Positions 35,570-44,595 of a stretch of 64,000 nt of DNA are shown one piece after another. The notes beneath the pieces are model-generated. The model worked only from the letters and a program-made list of their open reading frames with translations, was not told where the DNA came from and did no database searches. Position 1 is the first letter of the stretch, and every line of letters begins with the position of its first letter. The position numbers and the translations under genes are program-made. The stretch comes from Oceanobacillus sojae (lineage in GTDB: Bacteria > Bacillota > Bacilli > Bacillales > Amphibacillaceae). Location of the stretch: the NCBI RefSeq assembly GCF_900162665.1, contig NZ_LT727810.1, positions 38,708 to 102,707 on the forward strand, written 5' to 3'.

Positions 35570-37072
35570 ATGGATGGTTTTTTAATTGGGTTACAAGAAT
35601 TAGCTCAACTATCAAGTATCCTTTTCCTATTATTGGGCGTTATTATTGGATTAATAGTAGGAACATTACCAGGTATGAATGACAACATTACAATCGCTGT
35701 ATTAATACCAGTTACTTTTGGTATGGATCCCCAACAAGCGATTATGTTACTTGTAGGTATTTATTGTGCCACATGTTTTGGAGGATCTTTCCCAGCAATT
35801 TTATTAAAAATTCCTGGAACAGCTTCTTCTGTGGTAACAACCATTGATGGATACCCAATGAGCAAGAAAGGACTAGCTGGTCAAGCTTTAGGAATATCAA
35901 CGGTTAGTTCTACAATTGGAGGAGTTATAAGTGGCATTGTACTAATAACGTTATCGCCATTTTTAGCAGCACAAGCTTTAAAATTTGGTCCTCCGGAGTA
36001 CTTTTCATTAATTATTTTAGGCTTGTGTACAGTGATTGGAATGGCTAAAGGAAATGTTATAAAAAGTATGATAGCTGTTTTAACAGGGTTGTTTATTGCT
36101 ACAATAGGGATGAGTCCACAGACAGGGTTCGCCCGATTTACTTTTCAACAGGCTGACTTACTAGACGGTATTCCTCTTGTTCCTTTAATGATAGGTTTAT
36201 TTGGTGTTACTGCTGTATTAGAATTATTTGAAGTGCCTAAAGTAAAAGATGTTGAAGCTAAAACAGAGAAAGTAAAAGTTGGAAAAATACTGCCTGATAA
36301 AAAAATGTTTAAAAGGCTGACGCCAACGATATTATATTCTGGAGGTTTAGGGACAATTGTTGGGATACTTCCAGGTGCAGGAATGATTATGGCTGTATAT
36401 ATGGCTTATGATCATACGGTGCGCAGATTGAAAAAGAAAGTGAAAAACTTTGGAGATGGTGCCCCGGAAGGAGTAGCTGCTCCTGAAGCCGCAAATAATG
36501 CTGTAGTTGCCAGCTCGATGGTTCCTTTAGTTTCTTTGGGTGTGCCGGGAAATTCAGTATCTGCATTATTTATAGGGGCGTTAATGATTCATGGTTTACA
36601 GCCAGGCCCTTCTCTTTTTAATAACAATCCGGAAGTTGCTTATTTATTAATTATCGGTTTTTTAGCAGCTTATATATTTATTTTTCCTTTAGGCTTGTTA
36701 ATGGCAAAGTTCTTAACAGCTACGATATTAAAAGTACCAAAAGAATTATTGGCAGCAAGTATTGTTATTCTTTGTTTTACAGGTGCTTTTGCGTTTAAAA
36801 ACAGTCTGTTCGATTTGTGGGTTATCATTGCTTTTGGAATCGTTGGCTATCTGTTTAACAAATTTAATATTCCTTTTTCTGCTTTGATTTTATCGGTAGT
36901 TTTAGGTGCTCTATTAGAAAGTAGTTATCAACAAAGCATGGTACTATCTAATGATTCCTTCACAATATTCTTTACACAGCCGATAAGTTTGGGATTGTTA
37001 ATTGCAGCAGCATTATTTGTTTTCTACCCTGTGTTTTCTGCAATGTTCCGAAGAAGAAAGGATGTCGAATAA
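35570..37072 (+). CDS. TctA-family large membrane subunit
   Basis: A 500-aa polytopic protein with the two glycine/proline-rich TctA signatures: LIVGTLPGMNDNITIAVLIP near residue 25 and GGLGTIVGILPGAGMIMAVY near residue 260, plus the GAPEGVAAPEAANNAVV motif. It is the sodium- or proton-driven transport subunit. With the two genes before it, this completes a tripartite importer for a carboxylate, presumably the substrate of the lyase/MmgE enzymes. Confidence 0.94.
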   Translation: MDGFLIGLQELAQLSSILFLLLGVIIGLIVGTLPGMNDNITIAVLIPVTFGMDPQQAIMLLVGIYCATCFGGSFPAILLKIPGTASSVVTTIDGYPMSKKGLAGQALGISTVSSTIGGVISGIVLITLSPFLAAQALKFGPPEYFSLIILGLCTVIGMAKGNVIKSMIAVLTGLFIATIGMSPQTGFARFTFQQADLLDGIPLVPLMIGLFGVTAVLELFEVPKVKDVEAKTEKVKVGKILPDKKMFKRLTPTILYSGGLGTIVGILPGAGMIMAVYMAYDHTVRRLKKKVKNFGDGAPEGVAAPEAANNAVVASSMVPLVSLGVPGNSVSALFIGALMIHGLQPGPSLFNNNPEVAYLLIIGFLAAYIFIFPLGLLMAKFLTATILKVPKELLAASIVILCFTGAFAFKNSLFDLWVIIAFGIVGYLFNKFNIPFSALILSVVLGALLESSYQQSMVLSNDSFTIFFTQPISLGLLIAAALFVFYPVFSAMFRRRKDVE

Positions 37073-37243
37073 AATAGCTTATGAAGGATGCAGCTATTAG
37101 CTGGAAAGTTGTGTTCTTCCTTCATTATCTTTCATATTTTAAGAAAGGAGTTATCTATTTTCAAAGAGTTAAATAATATATTGTAATATTAAAGTGAATG
37201 ATTAATATAAAAGTATCATAAAATCAAAAGGGAGCATGATGTA

Positions 37244-38134
37244 ATGTCACATAAAGATTTTCATGGAATTATTCCTTATTTAATAAGTCCAATAGATCAG
37301 GATACCGGGAAGGTTAAATACGATGTTTTAACTGCACTTACAAAAGATTTAATAGATAAAGGTGTTCATGGATTAAGTCCGCTTGGAAGTACTGGAGAAG
37401 TACATTATCTTTCCTGGGAGCAAAAAATAGAAGTCGTTCAGACAGTAATTGATGCAGCTCAAGGACAAGTGCCAGTTATACCTGGTGTATCCGCATACAC
37501 AACAAATGATGCGATACATCAAATAAAACATTTTGAAAAGATGGGTGTAGATGGGGTTGTCCTCATCTTAAATACATATTTTAAACTTTCTAAATCGGAA
37601 ATTCATGATTTCTTTAGAACGATTGCTAAAGCTGCATCATGTCCAATTGTTCTATATAATAATCCTAATTTTAGTGGTGTAGATCTAACATCTGAAATTG
37701 TCATTAATCTTGCTTCAGAACCTAATATTAAATATTTTAAAGATGCTACTGGAAACACAGGAAGATTGCTTACTATTATGAATAAAGTAGGCGATAACTT
37801 AAAAATATTTAGCGCATCTGCACATATTCCTTATTCTGTCCTGGAAATGGGTGGAGTAGGCTGGATGGCTGGACCTGCATGTATCTTTCCAAAAGAATCT
37901 ATCTATTTATATGACTTAATATGCTCTAAAAAATGGGAAGAAGCACTTGAGGTTCAAAGAGAGCTATGGAAAGTGAATGAGATTTTTCAAAAGTATGGTC
38001 TGGCTGCATGTGTTAAAGCTGCATTAGAAATTCAAGGTTATGATGTAGGAGAACCGATTCTTCCGTTAAAACCATTAATGGAGGATGAGAAATCTGTTAT
38101 TAGAAATGTGATAACTCAGTTGAAGATTAATTAA
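37244..38134 (+). CDS. DHDPS/N-acetylneuraminate lyase family protein
   Basis: A 296-aa class I aldolase-type barrel. Schiff-base lysine K166 in KYFKDATGN, Y138 in VLYNNP and the LGSTGEVHYLSWEQK loop (residues 48-62) are the family's active-site elements. Members catalyse aldol condensation/cleavage or dehydration of 2-keto acids. It lies 171 bases after TctA, in the same direction, so it may process a keto acid product of this pathway. Housekeeping DapA is less likely, given the catabolic context. Confidence 0.87.
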   Translation: MSHKDFHGIIPYLISPIDQDTGKVKYDVLTALTKDLIDKGVHGLSPLGSTGEVHYLSWEQKIEVVQTVIDAAQGQVPVIPGVSAYTTNDAIHQIKHFEKMGVDGVVLILNTYFKLSKSEIHDFFRTIAKAASCPIVLYNNPNFSGVDLTSEIVINLASEPNIKYFKDATGNTGRLLTIMNKVGDNLKIFSASAHIPYSVLEMGGVGWMAGPACIFPKESIYLYDLICSKKWEEALEVQRELWKVNEIFQKYGLAACVKAALEIQGYDVGEPILPLKPLMEDEKSVIRNVITQLKIN

Positions 38135-38661
38135 GTTCATATTTTTATTGGGATTTTTGAACATACTGGATAATATAATTAAAGGATAAATTGTTCAAAT
38201 TAATCTTAAATAGTTATAGTGAATTTGTTACGGATTATAAACTCTACTGAATCATCTAAACTGCTTTTTAAAAAGGTAATCTGATAACAATAAGCCAACA
38301 ATTGACTGAGTTTTGTGAGGGGAATCAAAGAAATATTGACAATGAGGTAAAAAATAAACCATGTCTAAGTCTAGGCATGGTTTATTTTGAACTTATGGGT
38401 AAATATGTCAACAAGTGTTATACTTGAATTTAAACACTTTGGGTTACAAATAGAATGATTACAAGTAATGATGAAAATAGGATATCGGGAAAAATATATA
38501 TCCTGAGGATAGATTTAGTATCTTTACGTGTAGTGTTATCCTAAGTCATTGATAAAGATACAACATTTCCAAGGTTTGTAAAGCAATAACAGTAAGCATA
38601 AATCCATTTTATAGGTAAATGGATATTAAAAGAGTTAAACTAGAGGTGTTCATTTCGACCT
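38135..38661. other. Gene-free interval between convergent genes
   Basis: Holds one clear hairpin (listed separately). No other gene or RNA structure seen. Confidence 0.6.
38351..38388. terminator. Bidirectional terminator-like hairpin
   Basis: AAAATAAACCATG (38351-38363) pairs perfectly with CATGGTTTATTTT (38376-38388) around a 12-base loop, between the convergent DHDPS-like and DeoR-like genes. Confidence 0.75.
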
Positions 38662-39432
38662 TCACACATCCGTCAATACAACTTCTACTCCTTCTTCCTC
38701 ACAAGTCTGTAAAAATCCTTCATCAATACCTTTGTTGGTAATAATCGTATCAATCTTACTTATATGACACAACTCTAAAAAGTCCGGTTCACCAATTTTT
38801 GAACTATCTACTAACACTATAACCTTTTTAGCTTTTTTAATGACCGCTTTTTTAATCATTAGCTCATCAATACTGGAGGTAGTGAGTATGCCTGCTGGAG
38901 TTATTTTGGGAACACCGATAAAAGCTATATCAAAATTCATAGCGTTAATCATTAATTCAGCGAAATACCCTTTGCTGGAACCAGTTTCTTTTTCTAAATC
39001 ACCGCCAATAAATACGACTTGCAAGTTGGGGCGATTGTTTAATTCAACTGCTGTTGATAAGGTTCCGGTAACAATTAACAGTCTTTTTTCATTAGGAATG
39101 GAATGGGCAAGGCAATATCCCGTAGTACTGGAATCAATAAATATCTTATCCCCGTCATTAATAAAAGAGAGACCTGCTTCAGCGATCTTTTCCTTTTCTT
39201 CTCTGTTCATTAAAATTCTTAACTCATAAGGCCGTTCAGCTAGTAACCTATCAGAATGAATGATTGCTCCCCCATGTGATCGAACAGCTATTTGCTGGGT
39301 AGCCAGCTCATCTAAATCTCTTCGCACAGTCATTTCAGTGACATTAAATATTCTAGATAAATTTCCTACCTCCACGCGTCCTTTTTCACGCAATATTCTT
39401 TCTATTTCCTTTAGTCTCTCTTCTCGTAACAT
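38662..39432 (-). CDS. DeoR/GlpR-family transcriptional regulator
   Basis: A 256-aa regulator: N-terminal DeoR winged helix (MLREERLKEIERILREKGRV; EMTVRRDLDELATQ) and a C-terminal sugar-phosphate sensing DeoRC domain with IDSSTTGYCLA and VLVDSSKIGE loops. Family members repress sugar catabolic genes and respond to phosphorylated sugars. It is divergent from the cupin/ECF/kinase operon, which it probably represses through the repeats at 39497-39530. Confidence 0.93.
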   Translation of the reverse strand: MLREERLKEIERILREKGRVEVGNLSRIFNVTEMTVRRDLDELATQQIAVRSHGGAIIHSDRLLAERPYELRILMNREEKEKIAEAGLSFINDGDKIFIDSSTTGYCLAHSIPNEKRLLIVTGTLSTAVELNNRPNLQVVFIGGDLEKETGSSKGYFAELMINAMNFDIAFIGVPKITPAGILTTSSIDELMIKKAVIKKAKKVIVLVDSSKIGEPDFLELCHISKIDTIITNKGIDEGFLQTCEEEGVEVVLTDV

Positions 39433-39496
39433 TAAGTTTCCTCCTAGAATACTATCGTTAAGATCATTATAGCTATTTATATGGCTATTAACAACA

Positions 39497-39530
39497 ATTA
39501 TGTTTGTTTATGTTATATTATGTTTGTTTA
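39497..39530. promoter_or_regulatory. Direct repeats, probable DeoR-family operator
   Basis: ATTATGTTTGTTTA occurs twice with a 20-bp period (39497-39510 and 39517-39530), two DNA turns apart, just upstream of the promoter at 39543. DeoR-family regulators commonly bind spaced direct repeats of this kind. Confidence 0.6.
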
Positions 39531-39542
39531 AAAAATAAAATG

Positions 39543-39571
39543 TTGACATAAACGATAACGTAATATACCAT
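39543..39571 (+). promoter_or_regulatory. Candidate promoter of the ECF/kinase operon
   Basis: Perfect TTGACA (39543-39548), then a 17-base spacer to the weak -10 TACCAT (39566-39571); TATACC at 39564 with a 15-base spacer is an alternative. The -10 assignment is uncertain. Confidence 0.5.
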
Positions 39572-39739
39572 ATTGATTATCAAATAGATATAATTTTTTG
39601 AAAAGGAGGCTAGATTTATAGATATTCTTATCAATGGTTAAATAACCTTTAGCACAATACAACGTATTATAGGAAGTCATTACAATTATGCTGGAAAGTG
39701 CTGCTAGAAAAATAATCTAGCTATGTTTTTGAAATTTAA

Positions 39740-39753
39740 AGAAAGCGTTTTAA
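39740..39753. promoter_or_regulatory. Possible catabolite-response element
   Basis: AGAAAGCGTTTTAA matches the CcpA cre consensus TGWAANCGNTNWCA except at two positions. It lies about 45 bases before the cupin gene, downstream of the promoter, where cre sites act as roadblocks. Confidence 0.45.
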
Positions 39754-39799
39754 TTATTAAATATAAGTAAGAGAATATTATTTTTAAGGAGTGACAAAC

Positions 39800-40312
39800 A
39801 TGTCTAAATACACAACAGTGAAAGATATTAATGCTGCTGAATTTGAAAAATTCGGCAAGGTAATTGAGATTCCCAATACACCACCTCCGAAAGTAGGGGA
39901 GGGTTGGGATTGTTGGAATTACATTGCTATGTTAGATGTCTCAGAACCGATAGGAATGGGATTAGTAAATACAAAACAAAGAGAGCTTATAGTAGATGCA
40001 ATGGAACGTCATGTCAGCAGAGAAGAGTTGTTAATCGCTTTAGATAAAGAAATCATTCAGCCTGTAGCACTTTGTGGCGATATAGATGATCCAGATGAAC
40101 AGCCGGATATCTTGACTGTGCAATGTTTTCGGATTAAACCTGGCCAGGGCATAGTAATCAATAAAGGAGTTTGGCATAGCCCTGCTTATCCGGTTAATGA
40201 AGATTCTACGTATCTTTTTGCAATTGAAAAGAAACCAGATAAATTTGGTGATGAAATGGTAAATCCTTGGGTGCCTTTTATTAATGGGGGAAAAGTTGAA
40301 ATGAAATTTTAA
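39800..40312 (+). CDS. Ureidoglycolate lyase-like (AllA-type) cupin protein
   Basis: A 170-aa soluble protein resembling the AllA/ureidoglycolate lyase cupin family: an ERHVSREELLIAL stretch followed by a conserved beta barrel with GQGIVINKGVWHSPAYPVNE near the C-terminus. ATG 39800 is placed behind AAGGAGTGA; GTG 39791 lies within that site. No allantoin genes are nearby; instead it heads an ECF importer/sugar kinase operon, so a different small-molecule substrate, perhaps a sugar or sugar acid, is more likely than ureidoglycolate. Confidence 0.68.
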   Translation: MSKYTTVKDINAAEFEKFGKVIEIPNTPPPKVGEGWDCWNYIAMLDVSEPIGMGLVNTKQRELIVDAMERHVSREELLIALDKEIIQPVALCGDIDDPDEQPDILTVQCFRIKPGQGIVINKGVWHSPAYPVNEDSTYLFAIEKKPDKFGDEMVNPWVPFINGGKVEMKF

Positions 40313-40398
40313 TGAGAAGAATAAGGGACTCTCTCTTTCGTTTTTATCATGTTGAATGTTGATAGAAAAAATTTGTTATTAAAGGAGAAATAAGGGTT

Positions 40399-40986
40399 AT
40401 GAAAAATAGAAACATGGGTTTATTAATCTTTTTAATACCTATTGGTGTTGCGGTTAATTTTGTTGGTGGTCAAATTGCTGTTTTATTGAAGTTGCCTTTA
40501 TTTTTAGATACTATCGGGACATTTACTATTGGAGCAATTGCTGGACCATTTGCAGGTATCCTTGTTGGTTTGCTTACCTGTTTAAGTATTTCAATTACAA
40601 ATCCTCAATCGCTATTCTATGTCATTAATTTCATGCTGATGGGATTATTAGCGGGATACTTGGCTAAAAAAGGATTTTTTACTACTGTTCCCAAAACAAT
40701 TGGAGCCGGTGCCATTATGGGGCTGATTGTCGGGATATCAGGAAGTCTGATTTCTTACTTTCTATTTAACGGATTTGGTGTTAGTGGAACAGGAGTACTA
40801 GGCGGAATATTAATGGGATCTGGAGTGCCGGTATGGGCTAGTGCATTTATATCTAATATGTCAGTAGATATTATTGATAAAGTTCCGACAGCATTGGTGG
40901 CTTACTTGATTATTAGAAATATACCGCAAAAAACACTTGTTAAGCTGCCAAATGGTAATGTCTTTTTGAACGCATATAAAAAATAA
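40399..40986 (+). CDS. ECF transporter substrate-specific (S) component
   Basis: A 195-aa membrane protein with five to six hydrophobic helices. The LPLFLDTIGTFTIGAIAG segment and the general layout resemble S components of energy-coupling factor importers, and the three following genes supply T and two A subunits. It binds the imported vitamin, base or sugar. The substrate is not readable; a pentose or nucleoside-like compound fits the kinase and isomerase downstream. Confidence 0.82.
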   Translation: MKNRNMGLLIFLIPIGVAVNFVGGQIAVLLKLPLFLDTIGTFTIGAIAGPFAGILVGLLTCLSISITNPQSLFYVINFMLMGLLAGYLAKKGFFTTVPKTIGAGAIMGLIVGISGSLISYFLFNGFGVSGTGVLGGILMGSGVPVWASAFISNMSVDIIDKVPTALVAYLIIRNIPQKTLVKLPNGNVFLNAYKK

Positions 40987-41008
40987 ACGGATTGTTCAGG
41001 AGGGGTGC

Positions 41009-41797
41009 ATGATGGACGAGACATTTATAAATTCTTATCGTAGTCCACAATTAAGTAAGAATTGGCTTTTAAATTTGAATCCTTTGAACAAAATTAATAT
41101 CTATATAGCTTTAGGATTAATTACGTTATTCTTTCAGCATTGGCAAGTGAACGTTGTGATAACCTTGGTATTTATTTTGTTAGCGGTTGCAGCCGGCTGT
41201 TTCAAAAGTTTTATCGGTCCATTTCTGAAACTTGGTTTGGTTATTGGTCCTTTCTTTTTCATTGTGCGTGCTATCTTTTGGCCGGGTGAAAATATGATAT
41301 TTAATTATGGAATTATTAATATTACACAGGAAGGAATTGACTTAGGTATTCAATACGCGACGATTATGTTAGTCGTTTGCGGAATTCTTGTCCTTTGTAC
41401 GGTGACGATAAAAGCAGAGGATTTAACCTATTCCTTAGAAAAAATCGGCGTGCCGCACAATGTTAGTTTCATGATTTTGTCATCGCTACAGTTGATTATT
41501 GATTTAAAGGATAAAACAAAAGTCATTATGGATTCACAAAGGTCCAGAGGGATCGAGACAGAGGGGAATGTGTTTGTCCGAATCAAAGCATTTGTCCCTG
41601 TTCTAAGTCCACTATTCTTGGGGGCAATTTCTGGGGCGGAGGAAAAAACAATTGCCATGGATGCTAGAGCATTCTCATCTGCCAATCCTAATACGCATTT
41701 GCGTTTTCTTCGTCCTACACCAGCTTTGGAAAAAATATTGGTGATACTAGTGGACATTCTTATTTTGGGTCTGATTATTTTGGGGGTTGTATTATGA
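41009..41797 (+). CDS. ECF transporter transmembrane (T) component
   Basis: A 262-aa membrane protein of the EcfT/CbiQ family with hydrophobic segments at about residues 30-60, 70-90, 115-140 and 240-260. The cytoplasmic coupling helices contain the expected Ala-Arg-Gly-type motifs in DSQRSRGIETEG and AMDARAF. AGGAGGGG lies before ATG 41009. Its last four bases overlap the first ATPase gene. Confidence 0.88.
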   Translation: MMDETFINSYRSPQLSKNWLLNLNPLNKINIYIALGLITLFFQHWQVNVVITLVFILLAVAAGCFKSFIGPFLKLGLVIGPFFFIVRAIFWPGENMIFNYGIINITQEGIDLGIQYATIMLVVCGILVLCTVTIKAEDLTYSLEKIGVPHNVSFMILSSLQLIIDLKDKTKVIMDSQRSRGIETEGNVFVRIKAFVPVLSPLFLGAISGAEEKTIAMDARAFSSANPNTHLRFLRPTPALEKILVILVDILILGLIILGVVL

Positions 41798-42654
41798 GTT
41801 ATATTGAATTGAAAAATGTATCTTATAGATATCCGCTGGCTGAAGCAGATGCTTTGAAAAATATTAATTATGCTTTTGAAGAAGGTAAACTTTATGGCAT
41901 TATCGGTGAAAATGGCGGTGGAAAAACAACTTTTTGCGATTTAATAAAAGGTCTGATTCCCAGTTTTTATGGAGGGGATTTGACGGGAGAGGTTTTTATT
42001 AAAGGAAAAGAGATCCGTGAGTGGGAAAGCAGCGCATTAGCTTCAACGATTGGATATATATTTCAGAACCCTTTCACCCAAATCAGCGGCATCAAAGAAA
42101 CGGTTTTTGAAGAAATTGCTTTAGGGTTAGAGAATTTAGGCGTGGAAAGAGAAGAAATTATTGATAGAGTCATTAATGTTGTTAAACAGCTAAAAATAGA
42201 ACATTTAGTTAAAAACAATCCAAATAAACTTTCTGGCGGGCAGCGGCAACGAGTTGCTTTTGCCTCCATTATTGCGATGGAAACAGACATTCTTGTAATC
42301 GATGAACCAACTTCCCAGTTAGATCCGAAGGGTACATCCGATATATTTGAGATTATTCATTTATTAAAAGAGCAGGGCAAAACGATTCTTCTTGTGGAAC
42401 ATAAAATTGATTTAATAGCTGAATATGCGGATGAAGTTTTAGTTATTAAACAAGGAGAGTTAATTACGAATGGAAAAACCAGTGACGTATTTTCCGACGT
42501 GAATTTATTAAATGAAGGTGTGAATATTCCACAAATTGCCTTGCTGAGTAATGATATGAAGGAACAAGGCAAACCTTTCGATACCTTTGCTATTACAAGA
42601 TCTCAAGCAAGGGAGCAAATTCTGAAAAAAGGTAGTGAAAAGATATGTCATTAG
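41794..42654 (+). CDS. ECF transporter ATPase 1
   Basis: A 286-aa ABC ATPase: Walker A GENGGGKTT, Q-loop FQNPFTQISG, intact signature LSGGQRQR, Walker B ILVIDEPTSQLD. ATGA overlap with the T gene. It forms the heterodimeric motor with ATPase 2, whose gene begins 10 bases before this one ends. Confidence 0.92.
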   Translation: MSYIELKNVSYRYPLAEADALKNINYAFEEGKLYGIIGENGGGKTTFCDLIKGLIPSFYGGDLTGEVFIKGKEIREWESSALASTIGYIFQNPFTQISGIKETVFEEIALGLENLGVEREEIIDRVINVVKQLKIEHLVKNNPNKLSGGQRQRVAFASIIAMETDILVIDEPTSQLDPKGTSDIFEIIHLLKEQGKTILLVEHKIDLIAEYADEVLVIKQGELITNGKTSDVFSDVNLLNEGVNIPQIALLSNDMKEQGKPFDTFAITRSQAREQILKKGSEKICH

Positions 42655-43445
42655 AAGTTAAAGATGTCTCTTTTGCTTATCCAAATGGCTATGTAGCAAA
42701 TGAAAACCTTCATTTTACTATTGAAAAAGGCGAACGTGTTGCGATTGTCGGACAAAATGGTGCCGGGAAAACAACAGCGGTAAAGTTATTGAATGGATTG
42801 CACAAGCCTACCAAAGGAGATGTATTAGTAGATGGTACAAATACTAAAGATAAAACTGTAGCTCAAATTTCCCAATATGTAGGCTATGTGTTTCAGAATC
42901 CTGACGATCAAATTTTTAACAATACAGTGAAGGCTGAACTGGAATATTCTTTTAAACATTCTAAACTGACCGATGAAGAAATTAATAAACGGGTAGAACG
43001 GGCGGCTGAGCTGACAGGTATTCAGCAATATATGGATATGAAACCTTTCGATATTCCTTACTCGATTAGAAAATTTGTTACTATTGCTGTTTTTGTTGCA
43101 CTGGATACCCCCTACTTGATTTTAGACGAACCAACCGCCGGACAAGATATTAATGGGATTAATCGGCTTGCCGAATTGATGAATATCTTACAGGGGGAAG
43201 GCAGGAGCGTTATCACCATTACTCATGATATGGAATTTGTTGCAGACAATTTTTCAAGAGTGATTGCAATGGCCAATAAACGTATTATAGCGGATGATTC
43301 TGCAAGAAATATATTTTGGAATAATGATATTGTAGCAGAATCAAATATTAGCAAACCGCAAATAGGAGAATTAGCAGAAGATATAGGGAGCGATAATAAG
43401 ATTTTATTTAGGCATGAGTTACTGGAATATCTTACCCGATTATAG
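42645..43445 (+). CDS. ECF transporter ATPase 2 (degenerate signature motif)
   Basis: A 266-aa ABC ATPase with Walker A GQNGAGKTT, Q-loop FQNPDDQIF and Walker B YLILDEPTAGQD, but the LSGGQ signature is replaced by IPYSIRKFVTI. The heterodimer therefore has one canonical and one degenerate composite ATP site. It is the fourth gene of the ECF operon. Confidence 0.92.
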   Translation: MSLEVKDVSFAYPNGYVANENLHFTIEKGERVAIVGQNGAGKTTAVKLLNGLHKPTKGDVLVDGTNTKDKTVAQISQYVGYVFQNPDDQIFNNTVKAELEYSFKHSKLTDEEINKRVERAAELTGIQQYMDMKPFDIPYSIRKFVTIAVFVALDTPYLILDEPTAGQDINGINRLAELMNILQGEGRSVITITHDMEFVADNFSRVIAMANKRIIADDSARNIFWNNDIVAESNISKPQIGELAEDIGSDNKILFRHELLEYLTRL

Positions 43446-43506
43446 CGGGTTTCTCTAATGAATGCAGTATAATAGCAAAAAACTATATGCAAAGGGAATG
43501 AAACAA

Positions 43507-44466
43507 GTGGAAAATAAATATGACTTGGTTGTTTATGGAAGCTTAAATATGGATTATGTTGGTTATGTAGATAAATTGCCGAAACCTGGTGAGACTGTTG
43601 CTTCGAATTCTTTTAATATAGGACCTGGCGGGAAAGCAGCAAATCAGGTAATTACAGCAGCAAAATTAACGGCAACAACAGCAATGGTCGGACGTGTTGG
43701 TGATGACCATATTGGAACAGTGATGAAAAATGAATTAGCTCAGGCTGGCGTTGATGATGAGAATGTATTGATTTCACCAGGGATTCAAACCGGTATTGCG
43801 ATGGTAAGTGTGGATCAATCTGGTAATAATTCAATTGTTACCTATAAAGGTGCGAATGCTATTTTAACAGAAGAGGATGTTACGCATTCGTTAGATAAAT
43901 TAAAGCGGGCGGAAGGAGTAGTTCTTCAACTGGAGATGGATAAACAAGTCGGAGAATATACGATTCAAATGGCCTCTGATTTAGGTAAAAAAATCATCTT
44001 AAATTTAGCTCCAATTGTAGATATTGATTCCGAAGTTTTGAAATTAGTTGATTTATTAATTGTCAATGAACCCGAATCCTCATTTTTATCAGGTATGGAT
44101 GTGAATTCTGTTGATTCAGCTAAAGAGGCAGTAGAAATCATTTCCCAAATAGGTATCGATAATATTGTTATCACTTTAGGCGGGGAAGGAGCGGTTTTTA
44201 AGACGGGAGATATAATTAAACATTACCCTGCTTCTAAAGTAAATGTGGTAGACACAACAGGAGCTGGAGATTGTTTTGTAGGCGCTGTATCTTTTTTCTG
44301 GATTAGAAGTGGTGATTTGGATAACTCGGTAAAAAATGCAGTAAATGTTGCAGCGCTTTCTGTTACGAAACAAGGAGCTATTACATCCTTACCTTCTTTA
44401 GCAGAGTATGAGCAATTTATTAATAAAGAAGAATTTGATTTTCATCAACTAAATATTTCTAAATAA
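43507..44466 (+). CDS. Ribokinase-like PfkB-family sugar kinase
   Basis: A 319-aa cytoplasmic kinase. The N-terminal VVYGSLNMDYVGYVDKLPKP and GPGGKAANQ and the C-terminal DTTGAGDCFVGA (catalytic Asp and anion hole) are the two PfkB signatures. I start at GTG 43507, about ten bases after AAAGGGA; ATG 43498 is too close to it. It transfers phosphate from ATP to a sugar or nucleoside brought in by the ECF importer. It is followed by an eIF-2B-type isomerase, as in sugar-1-phosphate salvage routes. Confidence 0.88.
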   Translation: MENKYDLVVYGSLNMDYVGYVDKLPKPGETVASNSFNIGPGGKAANQVITAAKLTATTAMVGRVGDDHIGTVMKNELAQAGVDDENVLISPGIQTGIAMVSVDQSGNNSIVTYKGANAILTEEDVTHSLDKLKRAEGVVLQLEMDKQVGEYTIQMASDLGKKIILNLAPIVDIDSEVLKLVDLLIVNEPESSFLSGMDVNSVDSAKEAVEIISQIGIDNIVITLGGEGAVFKTGDIIKHYPASKVNVVDTTGAGDCFVGAVSFFWIRSGDLDNSVKNAVNVAALSVTKQGAITSLPSLAEYEQFINKEEFDFHQLNISK

Positions 44467-44595
44467 AAAGTTACCACTTTAAAAAAGACAGTGAAAAAAT
44501 AGTTATGACATTGGAAACTACGATAAGAGAAATAGATACAAAATTATTGTATGCTATTTTGTATTTGAATCGAAGTGAAAGGAACGGATGTAAAT

